Shown here: piece by piece, positions 46,701-55,430 of the stretch
Layout: every line of letters starts with the position of its first letter
Numbering within the stretch: position 1 is the stretch's first letter
Source: Chondrosia reniformis
Taxonomy: Eukaryota > Porifera > Demospongiae > Chondrillida > Chondrillidae
Direction: 5' to 3'
Assembly: GCA_947172415.1 (NCBI GenBank)
Contig: OX359193.1
Coordinates: forward strand, 5,574,501-5,638,500
Length of the DNA stretch: 64,000 nucleotides
Made by a program: the position numbers and the translations under genes
The notes under the pieces: model-generated
Databases searched by the model: none
What the model saw: only the letters and a program-made list of their open reading frames with translations
What the model was told of the DNA's origin: nothing

Positions 46701-47633
46701 GATAAATGTGTGACGGTAATGGATCACTTGAGCTCCACCTCCTTCCAGCCCACCATTTCCAAAGAAATCACAGTCTATCACATTAACATTAGCAGAATAA
46801 TTTGATTGACACAGTTTGATAGATAGGCCACCTGCAGTTGCCATGTGAATGTCTTCATATCTCAGTGCTTCTGAGTAGGATCCATAAATTTTATAGGCTT
46901 CAGAACCACCATATGAAGAACTATTATGAAATTTACAATTTTTCACTTGAAAACTCACATTTACAACCCTGGGCCTTTTCCAATTATGAAATTGAATAAT
47001 TGCACCTCCACCTAGGTGACGACCATCTGGATTAGTGGTGTTATATGAGATGTTACCAAAGGTACCCGAGTTGTTTGTAAAGACCATATTCTCCAGTGTG
47101 CATTTGTCATACAGATTAAGAATAAATAAACCAATGCCAGGAGTGTTGATAACATTCACTTGGCTAATATCTATTCCACTAGATCCTGCAATGACTACCG
47201 CAATTTTTGTATGACTGTCAATCATGTAAAAGAAATCTATCTCAGCTCTAACACTAGTTATCACAGTATTCAAAGAATTATTAGTTAAGTGGCATCCATC
47301 TATTGTAAAATTAGAAAAGTGCAATTCAGATATGTTGAAGAAAGCCATACCAATCTCTGATCCTTCTGGACAGTAAATGGTTACATCATCTGCAAAATCA
47401 GGGGCTCTCTGTATTGTCAAGTTAGTTTTATCCGTTATCATTACAAAGGACTTTAAACAGTAGCTTGATTGGTTTAGTTGAACGACTCCATTGGTTTCTG
47501 CTGCACTCTCCAAGAGAATTGATAGATCTGGAGATTCCTCACAATTGTTGACCAGTGCCAAACCAGTAAAAGACAAAACAGCTATGGCAGTTAACATACA
47601 AATACAAACCAACACACTTCTTCCATTGGGCAT
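43767..47633 (-). CDS. Large single-exon membrane protein: beta-helix ectodomain plus multi-span C-terminus (copy A)
   Basis: 1288 residues from ATG 47633. N-terminal signal/anchor (about 8-28); mature start VNNCEESPDLS. Residues about 50-600 are rungs of a right-handed parallel beta-helix (repeats such as CNFTSNYASSGGGAQ and CDFFGNGGLEGGGAQ) with many N-x-S/T sites. A Cys-rich linker at about 745-870 holds CDQNRAGFMCGKCRPGYTLL and CGVC. Then about seven or eight hydrophobic spans follow (about 872-1203, first SGIAFLVLFAGLGILLLVLI; motif KGYINGLIFYSNIIVI), and a cytoplasmic tail. No catalytic motif or known receptor signature is seen. I believe related proteins form a large family in sponges, but no function is known. 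A 5' leader intron is likely: donor at about 48748 (GAGCAGAG/GTAAG) and acceptor at about 47637, just before the ATG. It is the inverted partner of 49107-52988. Confidence 0.88.
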   Translation of the reverse strand: MPNGRSVLVCICMLTAIAVLSFTGLALVNNCEESPDLSILLESAAETNGVVQLNQSSYCLKSFVMITDKTNLTIQRAPDFADDVTIYCPEGSEIGMAFFNISELHFSNFTIDGCHLTNNSLNTVITSVRAEIDFFYMIDSHTKIAVVIAGSSGIDISQVNVINTPGIGLFILNLYDKCTLENMVFTNNSGTFGNISYNTTNPDGRHLGGGAIIQFHNWKRPRVVNVSFQVKNCKFHNSSSYGGSEAYKIYGSYSEALRYEDIHMATAGGLSIKLCQSNYSANVNVIDCDFFGNGGLEGGGAQVIHYRHTFISNIIFNSCTFRNSTNPLQFTSGGGLYILSNLLYMNYEGYSGNETLHILVEKCNFTSNYASSGGGAQLISPLGAYIPSNSTKLEFVDCNFVNNTASYGAALLLYTSQQDGLQAGVLFYITNSHFVSNSQGKDSSISLVGKLGSGIIYGLYAQIYFNNVTIEQSYGSGLVLENSVAFISGSVTIKENSAVYGGAILFNGLSFLVMQNHSNLSILSNQAVRNGGGFFYTEITTTLSNYTQYDCFLLFNNLDLYCTSCGFEGLDFTITFANNVATLGDMIYGSLLDVCSWGYGLKEPYGPGGFGGKPHTIEVLENYTEYFHFQPKSNTRINTSPGNLVVTPSVAKVMPGEAFGVSGMAFDRLDQGVFDILTALVSTACFNNGQACYKASVGDTGLWLLNADNSSLSFAKLTGSYEYNESNHVQVQFTSVYTIQSVPITVELQPCYSGFQYNNVTSQCECYKEFEGREEYIICNVTSGSISVNGEYWFGMIDNSNVLSHDVSKYVLKHCVNFYCFAESNVKEVINVTDLSAQCDQNRAGFMCGKCRPGYTLLLGSDACGVCNDDSGIAFLVLFAGLGILLLVLICLLHFHVSKGYINGLIFYSNIIVILYERLGFHNPLLLVVFQWISLQWGISTCFLKNMDALTQTWLEFVFPLYIAFLMILISLFLKYVPIPEKFRNEISPPLMFTTLLLLSFNTLMLTSIRVLGFTAVTTFTGEQSIRWLYDPSIEYFAGSHAPLVLFSCLVLLFMLFCTVIILLPCKYIPNKWLKRVKPFLDSLHAPFKEHYILKSWESWRLIIRGLCFVVVNFASPDDQPWILLVIILIFDFVQHLLKPYKQNILNFIDSFLLLVLIFNLQLIVFEASTGRLATDGFNVAYTILQTIVYIIIVFIILAHVYKRLECQIHRCLSGTRLYKPFVKRFGENTKCSATGNSGKGSTEERYHDYIEPSEDIANPIESMIEVSDVAIQQYNVAREPLLFEAST

Positions 47634-49106
47634 CCTATAATGCTACCTTGGTTTGAACAATCACTACAAATGAAAAACACATCACATAAAAAATAGGTTT
47701 CAGCACAATGTAAAATGAAGTAAAATGAATGACTGTATAAAGAGCAATTTTAAAAGATTTATTATATGTGAAGGTCAAGGTCCCATATGCAGCCAAGTTA
47801 TAGTGACAGGTACTATATGATGTATCTCAGTCCATAAAAGGGAATATAGTCTAGTTATAATAATTTAAAGGTATGAGGAAACTATTAAGACTGTAATCCC
47901 GTCAAGATTACGACTCGAGGGATCGCAATGAACTTAGATTGGATGACCAATTAGATTATTAGAGCTATACACACTCTGTGTATAATCAAGCCTCATGGTA
48001 AAACTAGGTGAGGGTATTTATAGATGATGAGGGTGAAGTGACCTTTACAAATATCATGGAAAAGAACGTGACTGCTTAAGTGAATAGAAATGTGTCTCTT
48101 ATAAAACTGAGGGGTAAAAGTGAATAAACCTAATTACAGAGAGATCATAAACTGGGGTGAGCTAAATCATAAGGAAGTGGTATAACAAACAGAATACATA
48201 TAAGAGTGGTAACACACACTGACCTATTCCAAGTTGGATTATTAATCTAAATTGATAACCTAAACAATTACAGTGTCAGTAACTCTGTTACAAGACTAAA
48301 AGGTAACTGATATACAATACTATTTATTCATTGATCTATCTCTTTGCTTATAATGTCTGTGTACCTTGGAAATTAGCAAATTGCCCCACCCAGCTAAAAT
48401 AAAATATTAAATTGTACACAAAGATAAGATATAGCTACACGACGATTAGACACTGAATTATGCATTTTAGGAGTCATTGTATAAAAGTATTAGGATGTAG
48501 TAGATACTTTTAACCTACGAAAGTCACTAGGGTTAATGGAAGTAGGTCCGCATATCACATTTTGACTATAAACTCGTTACAGACGTACCCAGTATAATTC
48601 GACTCCTGACCTATTTCCGAAACGCTTGGTATCATTCTAATTATTATCTTGGACAATCTTCAGATACTCACAGTAGCAAGAACATAGACAATATAACATG
48701 AATAAGCCTATAGGTATAACATTACAATTCTTTCTATTGACTACTTACCCTCTGCTCCGAGATCGATCCGGCTGACTTTGGGGGAGGGGCGGGGGTGTGC
48801 CTAACACCTGAAATTTGATGCAATCCATAGTGTCACGCGTCAAAGAAGCCACAGCCATAGCATTCCGTCTTTGCAACAGACAAGTACAGTTTGGACTTAA
48901 GTCATTCATTCGTTTTCGTGTCTGTGGCCGTTTATTCCTGGTGAGTTAACTATCCACTTTTAAAGCGCATCTACCTAAAACTGAAAATTAGAAATGTCTA
49001 GGCCTAGGTTTCTTTGACTTTGCTTTGATCTTTGTGTCAATTTCCATCCATTGTAGTGATTGTTCAAGCCAGATTTGACATATAATTTTTGTTTTCAAGA
49101 ATACCC
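47634..49106. promoter_or_regulatory. Divergent control region and 5' leaders between the two beta-helix genes
   Basis: A 1.47-kb spacer at the centre of the palindrome. Splice signals suggest short non-coding first exons on both sides: a minus-strand donor at about 48748 and a plus-strand donor at about 48940 (TTATTCCTG/GTGAG) with acceptor at 49099. The two transcription starts would then lie within about 200 bp, around 48750-48930. That core includes a short C-rich/G-rich element (gggggaggggcggggg, 48780-48795), a GC box on an otherwise AT-rich background. Confidence 0.55.
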
Positions 49107-52100
49107 ATGACCATTGAAAGAAGTGTGCTGCTTTGTGTTTTAGCCGCCGTGACCGTACTTTCCTTTTCCGGTTTGGCACTGGTCAACAATTGTGAGGAAT
49201 CTCCAGATCTATCAATTCTTTTGGAGAGTGCAGCAGAAACCAATGGAGTCGTTCAACTAAACCACTCAAGCTACTGTTTAAAGTCCTTTGTAATGATAAC
49301 CGATAAAACTAACTTGACAATACAGAGAGCCCCCAATTTTGCAGATGATGTAACCATCTACTGTCCAGAAGGATCAGAGATTGGTATGGCTTTCTTCAAC
49401 ATATCTGAATTGCACTTTTCTAATTTTACAATAGATGGATGCCACTTAACTAATAACTCTTTAAGCTGGGCGATGAACAAGACAAAGGAGGATATTGACA
49501 TATATTATGTTATTGACAATCATACAAAAATTGCAGTATTCATTGCAGGATCTAGTGGAATAGATATTAGCCAAGTGAATGTTATTAACACTCCTGGCAT
49601 TGGTTTATTTATTCTTAATCCGTATGATGAATGCACACTAGAGAATATGGTCTTTACAAACAACTCAGGTTCCTTTGTTAACATCTCTTATAACACCACT
49701 AATCCAGATGGTCGTCACCTAGGTGGAGGTGCAATTATTCAATTTCATAATTGGAAAAGGCCCAGGGTTGTAAATGTGAGTTTTCAAGTGAAAAATTGTA
49801 AATTTCATAATAGTTCTTCATATGGTGGTTCTGAAGCCTATAAAATTTATGGATCCTACTCAGAAGCACTGAGATATGAAGACATTCACATGGCAACTGC
49901 AGGTGGTCTATCTATCAAACTGTGTCAATCAAATTATTCTGCTAATGTTAATGTGATAGACTGTGATTTCTTTGGAAATGGTGGGCTGGAAGGAGGTGGA
50001 GCTCAAGTGATCCATTACCGTCACACATTTATCTCTAATATCATCTTCAACTCTTGCACATTCAGAAATTCAACTAATCCACTACAGTTCACTAGTGGAG
50101 GAGGGCTGTACATATTATCAAATTTGTTATATATGAACTATGAAGGGTACAGTGGGAATGAAACACTGCATATCTTAGTTGAGAAGTGTAATTTCACATC
50201 TAATTATGCAAGCAGCGGAGGTGGAGCTCAGTTGATTTCTCCATTGGGTGCCTACATTCCTTCTAACTCTACCAAGTTAGAATTTGTAGATTGTAACTTT
50301 GTAAAAAATACTGCTTCGTATGGTGCAGCCCTTTTACTCTACACAAGCCAACAAGATGGCTTGCAGGCGGGAGTTTTATTTTACATTACAAACTCCCATT
50401 TTGTCTCCAACAGTCAGGGAAAGGATTCTTCAATAAGTTTGGTTGGAAAACTAGGGTCTGGTATTATATATGGACTATATGCTCAGATATACTTTAATAA
50501 TGTTACTATCGAGCAATCATATGGTTCTGGTTTGGTTTTAGAGAAATCTGTTGCTTTCATCAGTGGTTCTGTAACAATTAAAGAGAATTCTGCAGTTTAT
50601 GGTGGAGCAATTCTGTTTAATGGCCTTTCGTTCTTAGTAATGCAGAATCATAGCAACCTTTCTATACTGAGTAACCAAGCAGTACGAAATGGGGGAGGCT
50701 TCTTTTACAGTGAAAGTGCTTCAACCTTGTCCAATTACAACCAGTATGACTGTTTTCTTCTTTTTAATAATTTAGACCTTTACTGTACATCTTGTGGATT
50801 TGAAGGACTCGACTTTACCATAACATTTGCTGAAAATGTTGCCTCCTTAGGGGACATGATATATGGGTCTTTACTGGATGTTTGTTCTTGGGGTTATGGG
50901 CTCAAGGAGCCGTATGGGCCTGGAGGATTTGGTGGTAAACCTCACACTATTGAAGTGCTGGAAAATTATACTGAATACTTTCACTTTCAACGCAAAAGTA
51001 ATACTCGTATAAATACATCACCTGGAAATCTTGTCGTCACCCCTTCAGTGGCTAAGGTAATGCCAGGTGAAGCATTTGGTGTTAGTGGAATGGCCTTTGA
51101 TCGCTTAGATCAAGGAGTGTTTGACATTCTGACAGCCCTAGTTTCCACAGCCTGTTTTAACAAAGGGCAGGCATGCTACAAAGCTAGTGTTGGAGACACG
51201 GGTTTGTGGCTCCTTAATGCAGACAATTCTTCTTTGTCGTTTGCCAAGCTCACTGGAAGCTATGAGTACAATGAGAGCAGCCATGTCCAGGTGCAGTTTA
51301 CATCTGTCTACACTATCCAATCCGTACCGATTACAGTAGAACTACAGCCTTGTTATAGTGGCTTTCAGTACAGCAATGTTACCAGTCAATGTGAATGCTA
51401 TAAAGAGTTTGAAGGACGTGAAGAGTATATAATATGCAATGTCACAAGTGGTTCTATTTCGGTAAATGGAGAATACTGGTTCGGAATGATAGACAATAGC
51501 AATGTTCTTAGCCACGATGTCAGTAAATATGTATTAAAGCATTGTGTCAACTTTTATTGTTTCGCAGAATCAAATGTGAAGGAGGTAATTAATGTGACCG
51601 ATCTATCTGCTCAGTGTGACCAGAACAGAGCAGGGTTCATGTGTGGAAAGTGTAGACCAGGCTATACCTTGTTGTTGGGTTCTGACGCTTGTGGAGTATG
51701 CAATGATGATTCTGGTATAGCATTTCTAGTGCTGTTTGCAGGCTTGGGCATTCTATTGTTGGTTTTTATTTGTTTGCTACATTTTCATGTATCAAAGGGT
51801 TACATTAATGGTCTAATTTTTTATTCCAACATCATTGTTATACTATATGAGAGGTTAGGATTTTGCAACTCTCTGTTATTAGTAGTCTTTCAGTGGATTT
51901 CATTGCAATGGGGAATTTCCACGTGTTTCTTAAAGAATATGGATGCTTTAACCCAAACATGGCTGGAATTTGTGTTCCCACTTTACATTGCTTTTCTGAT
52001 GATCTTAATAAGTCTCTTTTTGAAGTACGTTCCAATTCCTGAGAAGTTTAGAAATGAAATCAGCCCTCCATTAATGTTTACCACTCTTCTCCTTTTAAGC

Positions 52101-52988
52101 TTTAATACACTAATGCTGACTAGTATTCGAGTGTTGGGCTTTACTGCAGTGACAACATTCACAGGAGAACAAAGCATTCGTTGGCTTTATGATCCATCAA
52201 TTGAATATTTTGCTGGCGGTCATGCTCCTCTGGTCCTATTCAGTTGCCTAGTTTTATTGTTCATGCTTTTCTGTACTGTTATAACCCTGCTTCCTTGCAA
52301 GTACATTCCAAACAAATGGCTGAAGACAGTGAAACCATTTTTGGATTCCCTGCATGCTCCTTTTAAGGAGCATTACATTTTAAAATCTTGGGAAAGCTGG
52401 AGGTTAATAATTCGTGGTCTTTGCTTTGTAGTTGTTAATTTTGTTTCACCCGATGATCAGCCTTGGATACTCTTAGTAATCATCTTGATCTTCTTATTTG
52501 TCCAACTCTTTTTGAAGCCTTATAAGCAAATAGTTTTGGATTTTGCTGACTCCTTACTTTTGTTAGTTCTTATATTTATGCTTCTTCTGATAGCATTTGT
52601 GGGATCCACTAGTCAGTTGAACGATTATGAATTTGAAACTTTATACCCTATTTTACAAGTCCCAGTATATCTGATTATGCTACTTGTCGTTATAGCACAT
52701 GTCTACAAGAGGCTAGAGTGTCAAATCCGTCGTTGCGTCCGTAGTACACCTCTCTACAAGCCTTTTGTGAAGACATTTGGTGAGAATACTAAATGTTCAA
52801 TCAATGTTCAAGGGGATCAGAATAGTGAGAGTGAAGAAAGTGAAGGACCAGCAGGTGGTCGGCCAACTTTATCAACACTAGGGCTCTCAGATTCTATTAA
52901 TGATCCAGAAATAGCAGACTATGAGTCTGTCAGAGAACCTTTATTATTCACAGACTCTTCTGATGAAATGAGAAATATATCAAAATGA
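49107..52988 (+). CDS. Large single-exon membrane protein: beta-helix ectodomain plus multi-span C-terminus (copy B)
   Basis: 1293 residues from ATG 49107 (MTIERSVLLCVLAAVTVLSF). The open frame reaches back 18 bases to a TTG, but the splice acceptor at 49099 and the signal peptide favour the ATG. The architecture is as in copy A: signal peptide, beta-helix with N-glycosylation sites, Cys-rich CGKCRPGYTLL linker, seven or eight membrane spans from about residue 875, and a cytoplasmic tail. From the mature N-terminus to about residue 1080 it differs from copy A at only about 40 positions. The last roughly 190 residues (after QPWILLVIILIF) and a short block near residues 120-140 are much more diverged. 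The tail is acidic (SESEESEG) and ends unlike copy A, although both contain VREPLLF or AREPLLF. Function is unknown. Confidence 0.88.
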   Translation: MTIERSVLLCVLAAVTVLSFSGLALVNNCEESPDLSILLESAAETNGVVQLNHSSYCLKSFVMITDKTNLTIQRAPNFADDVTIYCPEGSEIGMAFFNISELHFSNFTIDGCHLTNNSLSWAMNKTKEDIDIYYVIDNHTKIAVFIAGSSGIDISQVNVINTPGIGLFILNPYDECTLENMVFTNNSGSFVNISYNTTNPDGRHLGGGAIIQFHNWKRPRVVNVSFQVKNCKFHNSSSYGGSEAYKIYGSYSEALRYEDIHMATAGGLSIKLCQSNYSANVNVIDCDFFGNGGLEGGGAQVIHYRHTFISNIIFNSCTFRNSTNPLQFTSGGGLYILSNLLYMNYEGYSGNETLHILVEKCNFTSNYASSGGGAQLISPLGAYIPSNSTKLEFVDCNFVKNTASYGAALLLYTSQQDGLQAGVLFYITNSHFVSNSQGKDSSISLVGKLGSGIIYGLYAQIYFNNVTIEQSYGSGLVLEKSVAFISGSVTIKENSAVYGGAILFNGLSFLVMQNHSNLSILSNQAVRNGGGFFYSESASTLSNYNQYDCFLLFNNLDLYCTSCGFEGLDFTITFAENVASLGDMIYGSLLDVCSWGYGLKEPYGPGGFGGKPHTIEVLENYTEYFHFQRKSNTRINTSPGNLVVTPSVAKVMPGEAFGVSGMAFDRLDQGVFDILTALVSTACFNKGQACYKASVGDTGLWLLNADNSSLSFAKLTGSYEYNESSHVQVQFTSVYTIQSVPITVELQPCYSGFQYSNVTSQCECYKEFEGREEYIICNVTSGSISVNGEYWFGMIDNSNVLSHDVSKYVLKHCVNFYCFAESNVKEVINVTDLSAQCDQNRAGFMCGKCRPGYTLLLGSDACGVCNDDSGIAFLVLFAGLGILLLVFICLLHFHVSKGYINGLIFYSNIIVILYERLGFCNSLLLVVFQWISLQWGISTCFLKNMDALTQTWLEFVFPLYIAFLMILISLFLKYVPIPEKFRNEISPPLMFTTLLLLSFNTLMLTSIRVLGFTAVTTFTGEQSIRWLYDPSIEYFAGGHAPLVLFSCLVLLFMLFCTVITLLPCKYIPNKWLKTVKPFLDSLHAPFKEHYILKSWESWRLIIRGLCFVVVNFVSPDDQPWILLVIILIFLFVQLFLKPYKQIVLDFADSLLLLVLIFMLLLIAFVGSTSQLNDYEFETLYPILQVPVYLIMLLVVIAHVYKRLECQIRRCVRSTPLYKPFVKTFGENTKCSINVQGDQNSESEESEGPAGGRPTLSTLGLSDSINDPEIADYESVREPLLFTDSSDEMRNISK

Positions 52989-53604
52989 ACTTTTTGTACA
53001 AACAGTATAGCAGCATAAACTCCTTAAACTCTGTGTACTTTATGCATAATATTATACGTATATTTATCCAAGTGTTATGGTTGCTGTAGTATGATCCTTT
53101 ATCCTTTATATACATATAATATTAATTACAATTAAGTACTACACAGTGCAAGTTACATTAAATTTAAAGAGATGCAAGTGACTCCCAAAATAATCACAAT
53201 CAAATATATTTAACTGGACAAGACTTTAGGCAACCTTAATTGATATTTGGATGTATTTTCTGAGGAAGCTATAAAATGTTTCTTGATTATACAGTATATA
53301 TAGCACAGCAATTTGCAGAATTTATATATAGCTATAAAGCTAACTAATTAATGTATATATATAATAAGGTTAACATTACGGGTATATATACAAGTATAGT
53401 TATATAATATACATATTGTATGTTCCAAACATTGTCCTTTTCTGGGATCAATCGATGTGACTAGAATTTGGAGGCAAGCAAAAAATGCTTAATTATATAT
53501 GTGTATCATCTTTGCATATTCCTCTTTATTTATACAAAGGACATGGGTCGCCCTTTGTACTCTTAAACGTATATATAGACGATTCTTGAGCAATCAGTAG
53601 CAGT
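52989..53604. other. 3' flank of copy B
   Basis: Very AT-rich, with tatata runs. It should include the 3' untranslated region. Nothing further is recognised. Confidence 0.5.
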
Positions 53605-54165
53605 CAAACAAACAAAAATGAAATGATTTCTAACCACCTGGTTCTTCGTCAGTTACAATAGAACAAGTATGAGGTATCAGATTGGTCTATTTATAGTAGA
53701 GAAGGTGATTACGTCAAATAAGATAAATGGGGGGGTTAAATAAAGAAATAATTAATAGGGGACGTGCATGATGACCATAACAAATTCATACTGAGTTTAG
53801 GGTGGAATAAGTACAGGGTTCCACTCTATAGGTAGTTGCCTACCACTGTTCAAGTTCTTCACCCAACCACTGGTCTTAATATTTATGGCTTCCATGATTC
53901 TTCTCTGCCAGTAATTAGGTGTATATAGTACTATTAACTCTGGCACCTTCCCAGTCAATCTCATGCAGGAATTTGTTAGGATCACCTCTCCTCACTGCCT
54001 GTTTGTGTTCCCCTTAAGAGTCCTCTTCATCTCACCTATATACGTAGGTCCTGTTGCAGTCCTTGCAAGGGACTTCGTACACTATCCCTCTGGGTTCTCT
54101 TCTCTTTCTCTGGAGTACACATCATGCGGAGAACATCTTTCTTTTTTCCTTTTTTGATTTTTTTT
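53605..54165 (-). mobile_element. Decayed Penelope-like element: GIY-YIG endonuclease remnant and 3' hammerhead-like motif
   Basis: Reading the minus strand from about 54100: GIVYEVPCKDCNRTY, then a frame change into YIGEMKRTLK, then (from 53985) NSCMRLTGKVPELIV and TPNYWQRRIMEAINIKTSG, ending EWNPVLIP before a stop. The IVYEVPC.DC...YIGET order and the late RR..EA.NI...W.. pattern are characteristic of the C-terminal GIY-YIG domain of Penelope-like retroelements. At least one frameshift and several stops show it is dead. About 140 bp past the stop, the minus strand contains CTGACGA, an AACC/GGTT helix and AGAAAT (53655-53612), resembling the hammerhead motifs known from Penelope terminal repeats. 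The reverse transcriptase domain is absent. Confidence 0.72.
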
Positions 54166-54399
54166 GGTTATATATATTATACGTATTTTCCTCATTTTTC
54201 TTTTTTTCCTTTTCCGGTTTACTACATTTAGGATTATAATACTTGTTATGCAATAATTTACAAGAGTATACTGAATACTTACATAGATACATCATTTGCG
54301 ATGATTATATTTTAATGTATTATACCAATCTCATGCACTAGAATTCATCATTATCGACAATTGGGATTGTATATATAACCATTGCACAATGATCATTTT

Positions 54400-55430
54400 T
54401 GGTTTAAAATGAAAAAAATGTTTACAAACAATGTAGTTCTTAAACAAGTTCTTCCATGATTGTGAAGAGATCATACTGTTTCTTCTCCTTTTGAGTGTTA
54501 CTGGAACGGTGTCAGAGTACTTCGTTTCGCATCACTTTACTGAGTGTAAAGGTGATCCCAGGGCACACCACGAGGAGGTAGAAGTACTTCGTGCCCCAAA
54601 TGGCTTCCGGTTTCTCAACTCTGTTTGACACTTCCACTACTTGCGTCGTAAGAGAAGTTGCACGGGAGCGATCCGGCGTACCTGACCGACCTATGACCAG
54701 TTACTAGTCTTGCTCTGCCACGCTACGAACAGAACAAGCCCGACCCTGGCGGACCACAAACTCCCACCAATGAGAATCATCATGTGCACACAACGTAGCT
54801 TGGGAACACTGCACACAGACTTTAGCTCATTGGGATCGGCCAGGCGCTTTAGAGTAGGGACCCATCAGTTCAATGAACTGTAAGAAAAGAATAAAATACA
54901 TGATATACAATGAAATATTACATTGGTGAATGGATACGAAAATTGAATACAAATTCAAAATGCAAATGCCTTCCAAACCAACCTGAAGCTGCAGCCTACA
55001 ACAGGGGTTCCTGACCGACTACGTAGTGGCACTGGACCTACGCTCCTCCAGGTACGGGTCGTATAGCAAGAATCCGCAAGTGCCAATTTAACACACAAGC
55101 AGGATTAATAGTGAGATACATCTCCAGGCACTAACCCATAGGTAGAGAGACCACCCCACTATACGAACACCGATGACCCTTTGTCGCATGGTACCATGGT
55201 CGTGCTCCTACCACGGTTGACGCATCGATCCACACCAAAGTAGACCTCCAGAGTTGATAGCCCGGAGGCCAAAGACTGAAAAATTCCTCGCCTTTTTATA
55301 AGAAATGGTCGGCGGGAAACATCGTGAACTTGGCGGAAAATCGTGAAATTGAAATTTTGCTTATTGTTTTCGAGGTCATGTTCAAGAACAATAGACAACA
55401 TGCAGAACATAACCCGGCCTATTCAGCAAA
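54400..55430 (-). other. GC-richer, spliced-looking segment without an open frame
   Basis: Base composition rises well above the AT-rich surroundings. On the minus strand a donor at about 54985 (GCTTCAG/GTTGG) and an acceptor at about 54881 (TTTCTTACAG) could define two exons of a non-coding transcript, since all frames of the downstream exon have early stops. GTCGGTCAGG occurs once in each putative exon. An 83-codon frame at 55410-55159 has no recognised family. It could be a lncRNA, a decayed gene or a foreign insertion; I cannot choose. Confidence 0.3.
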
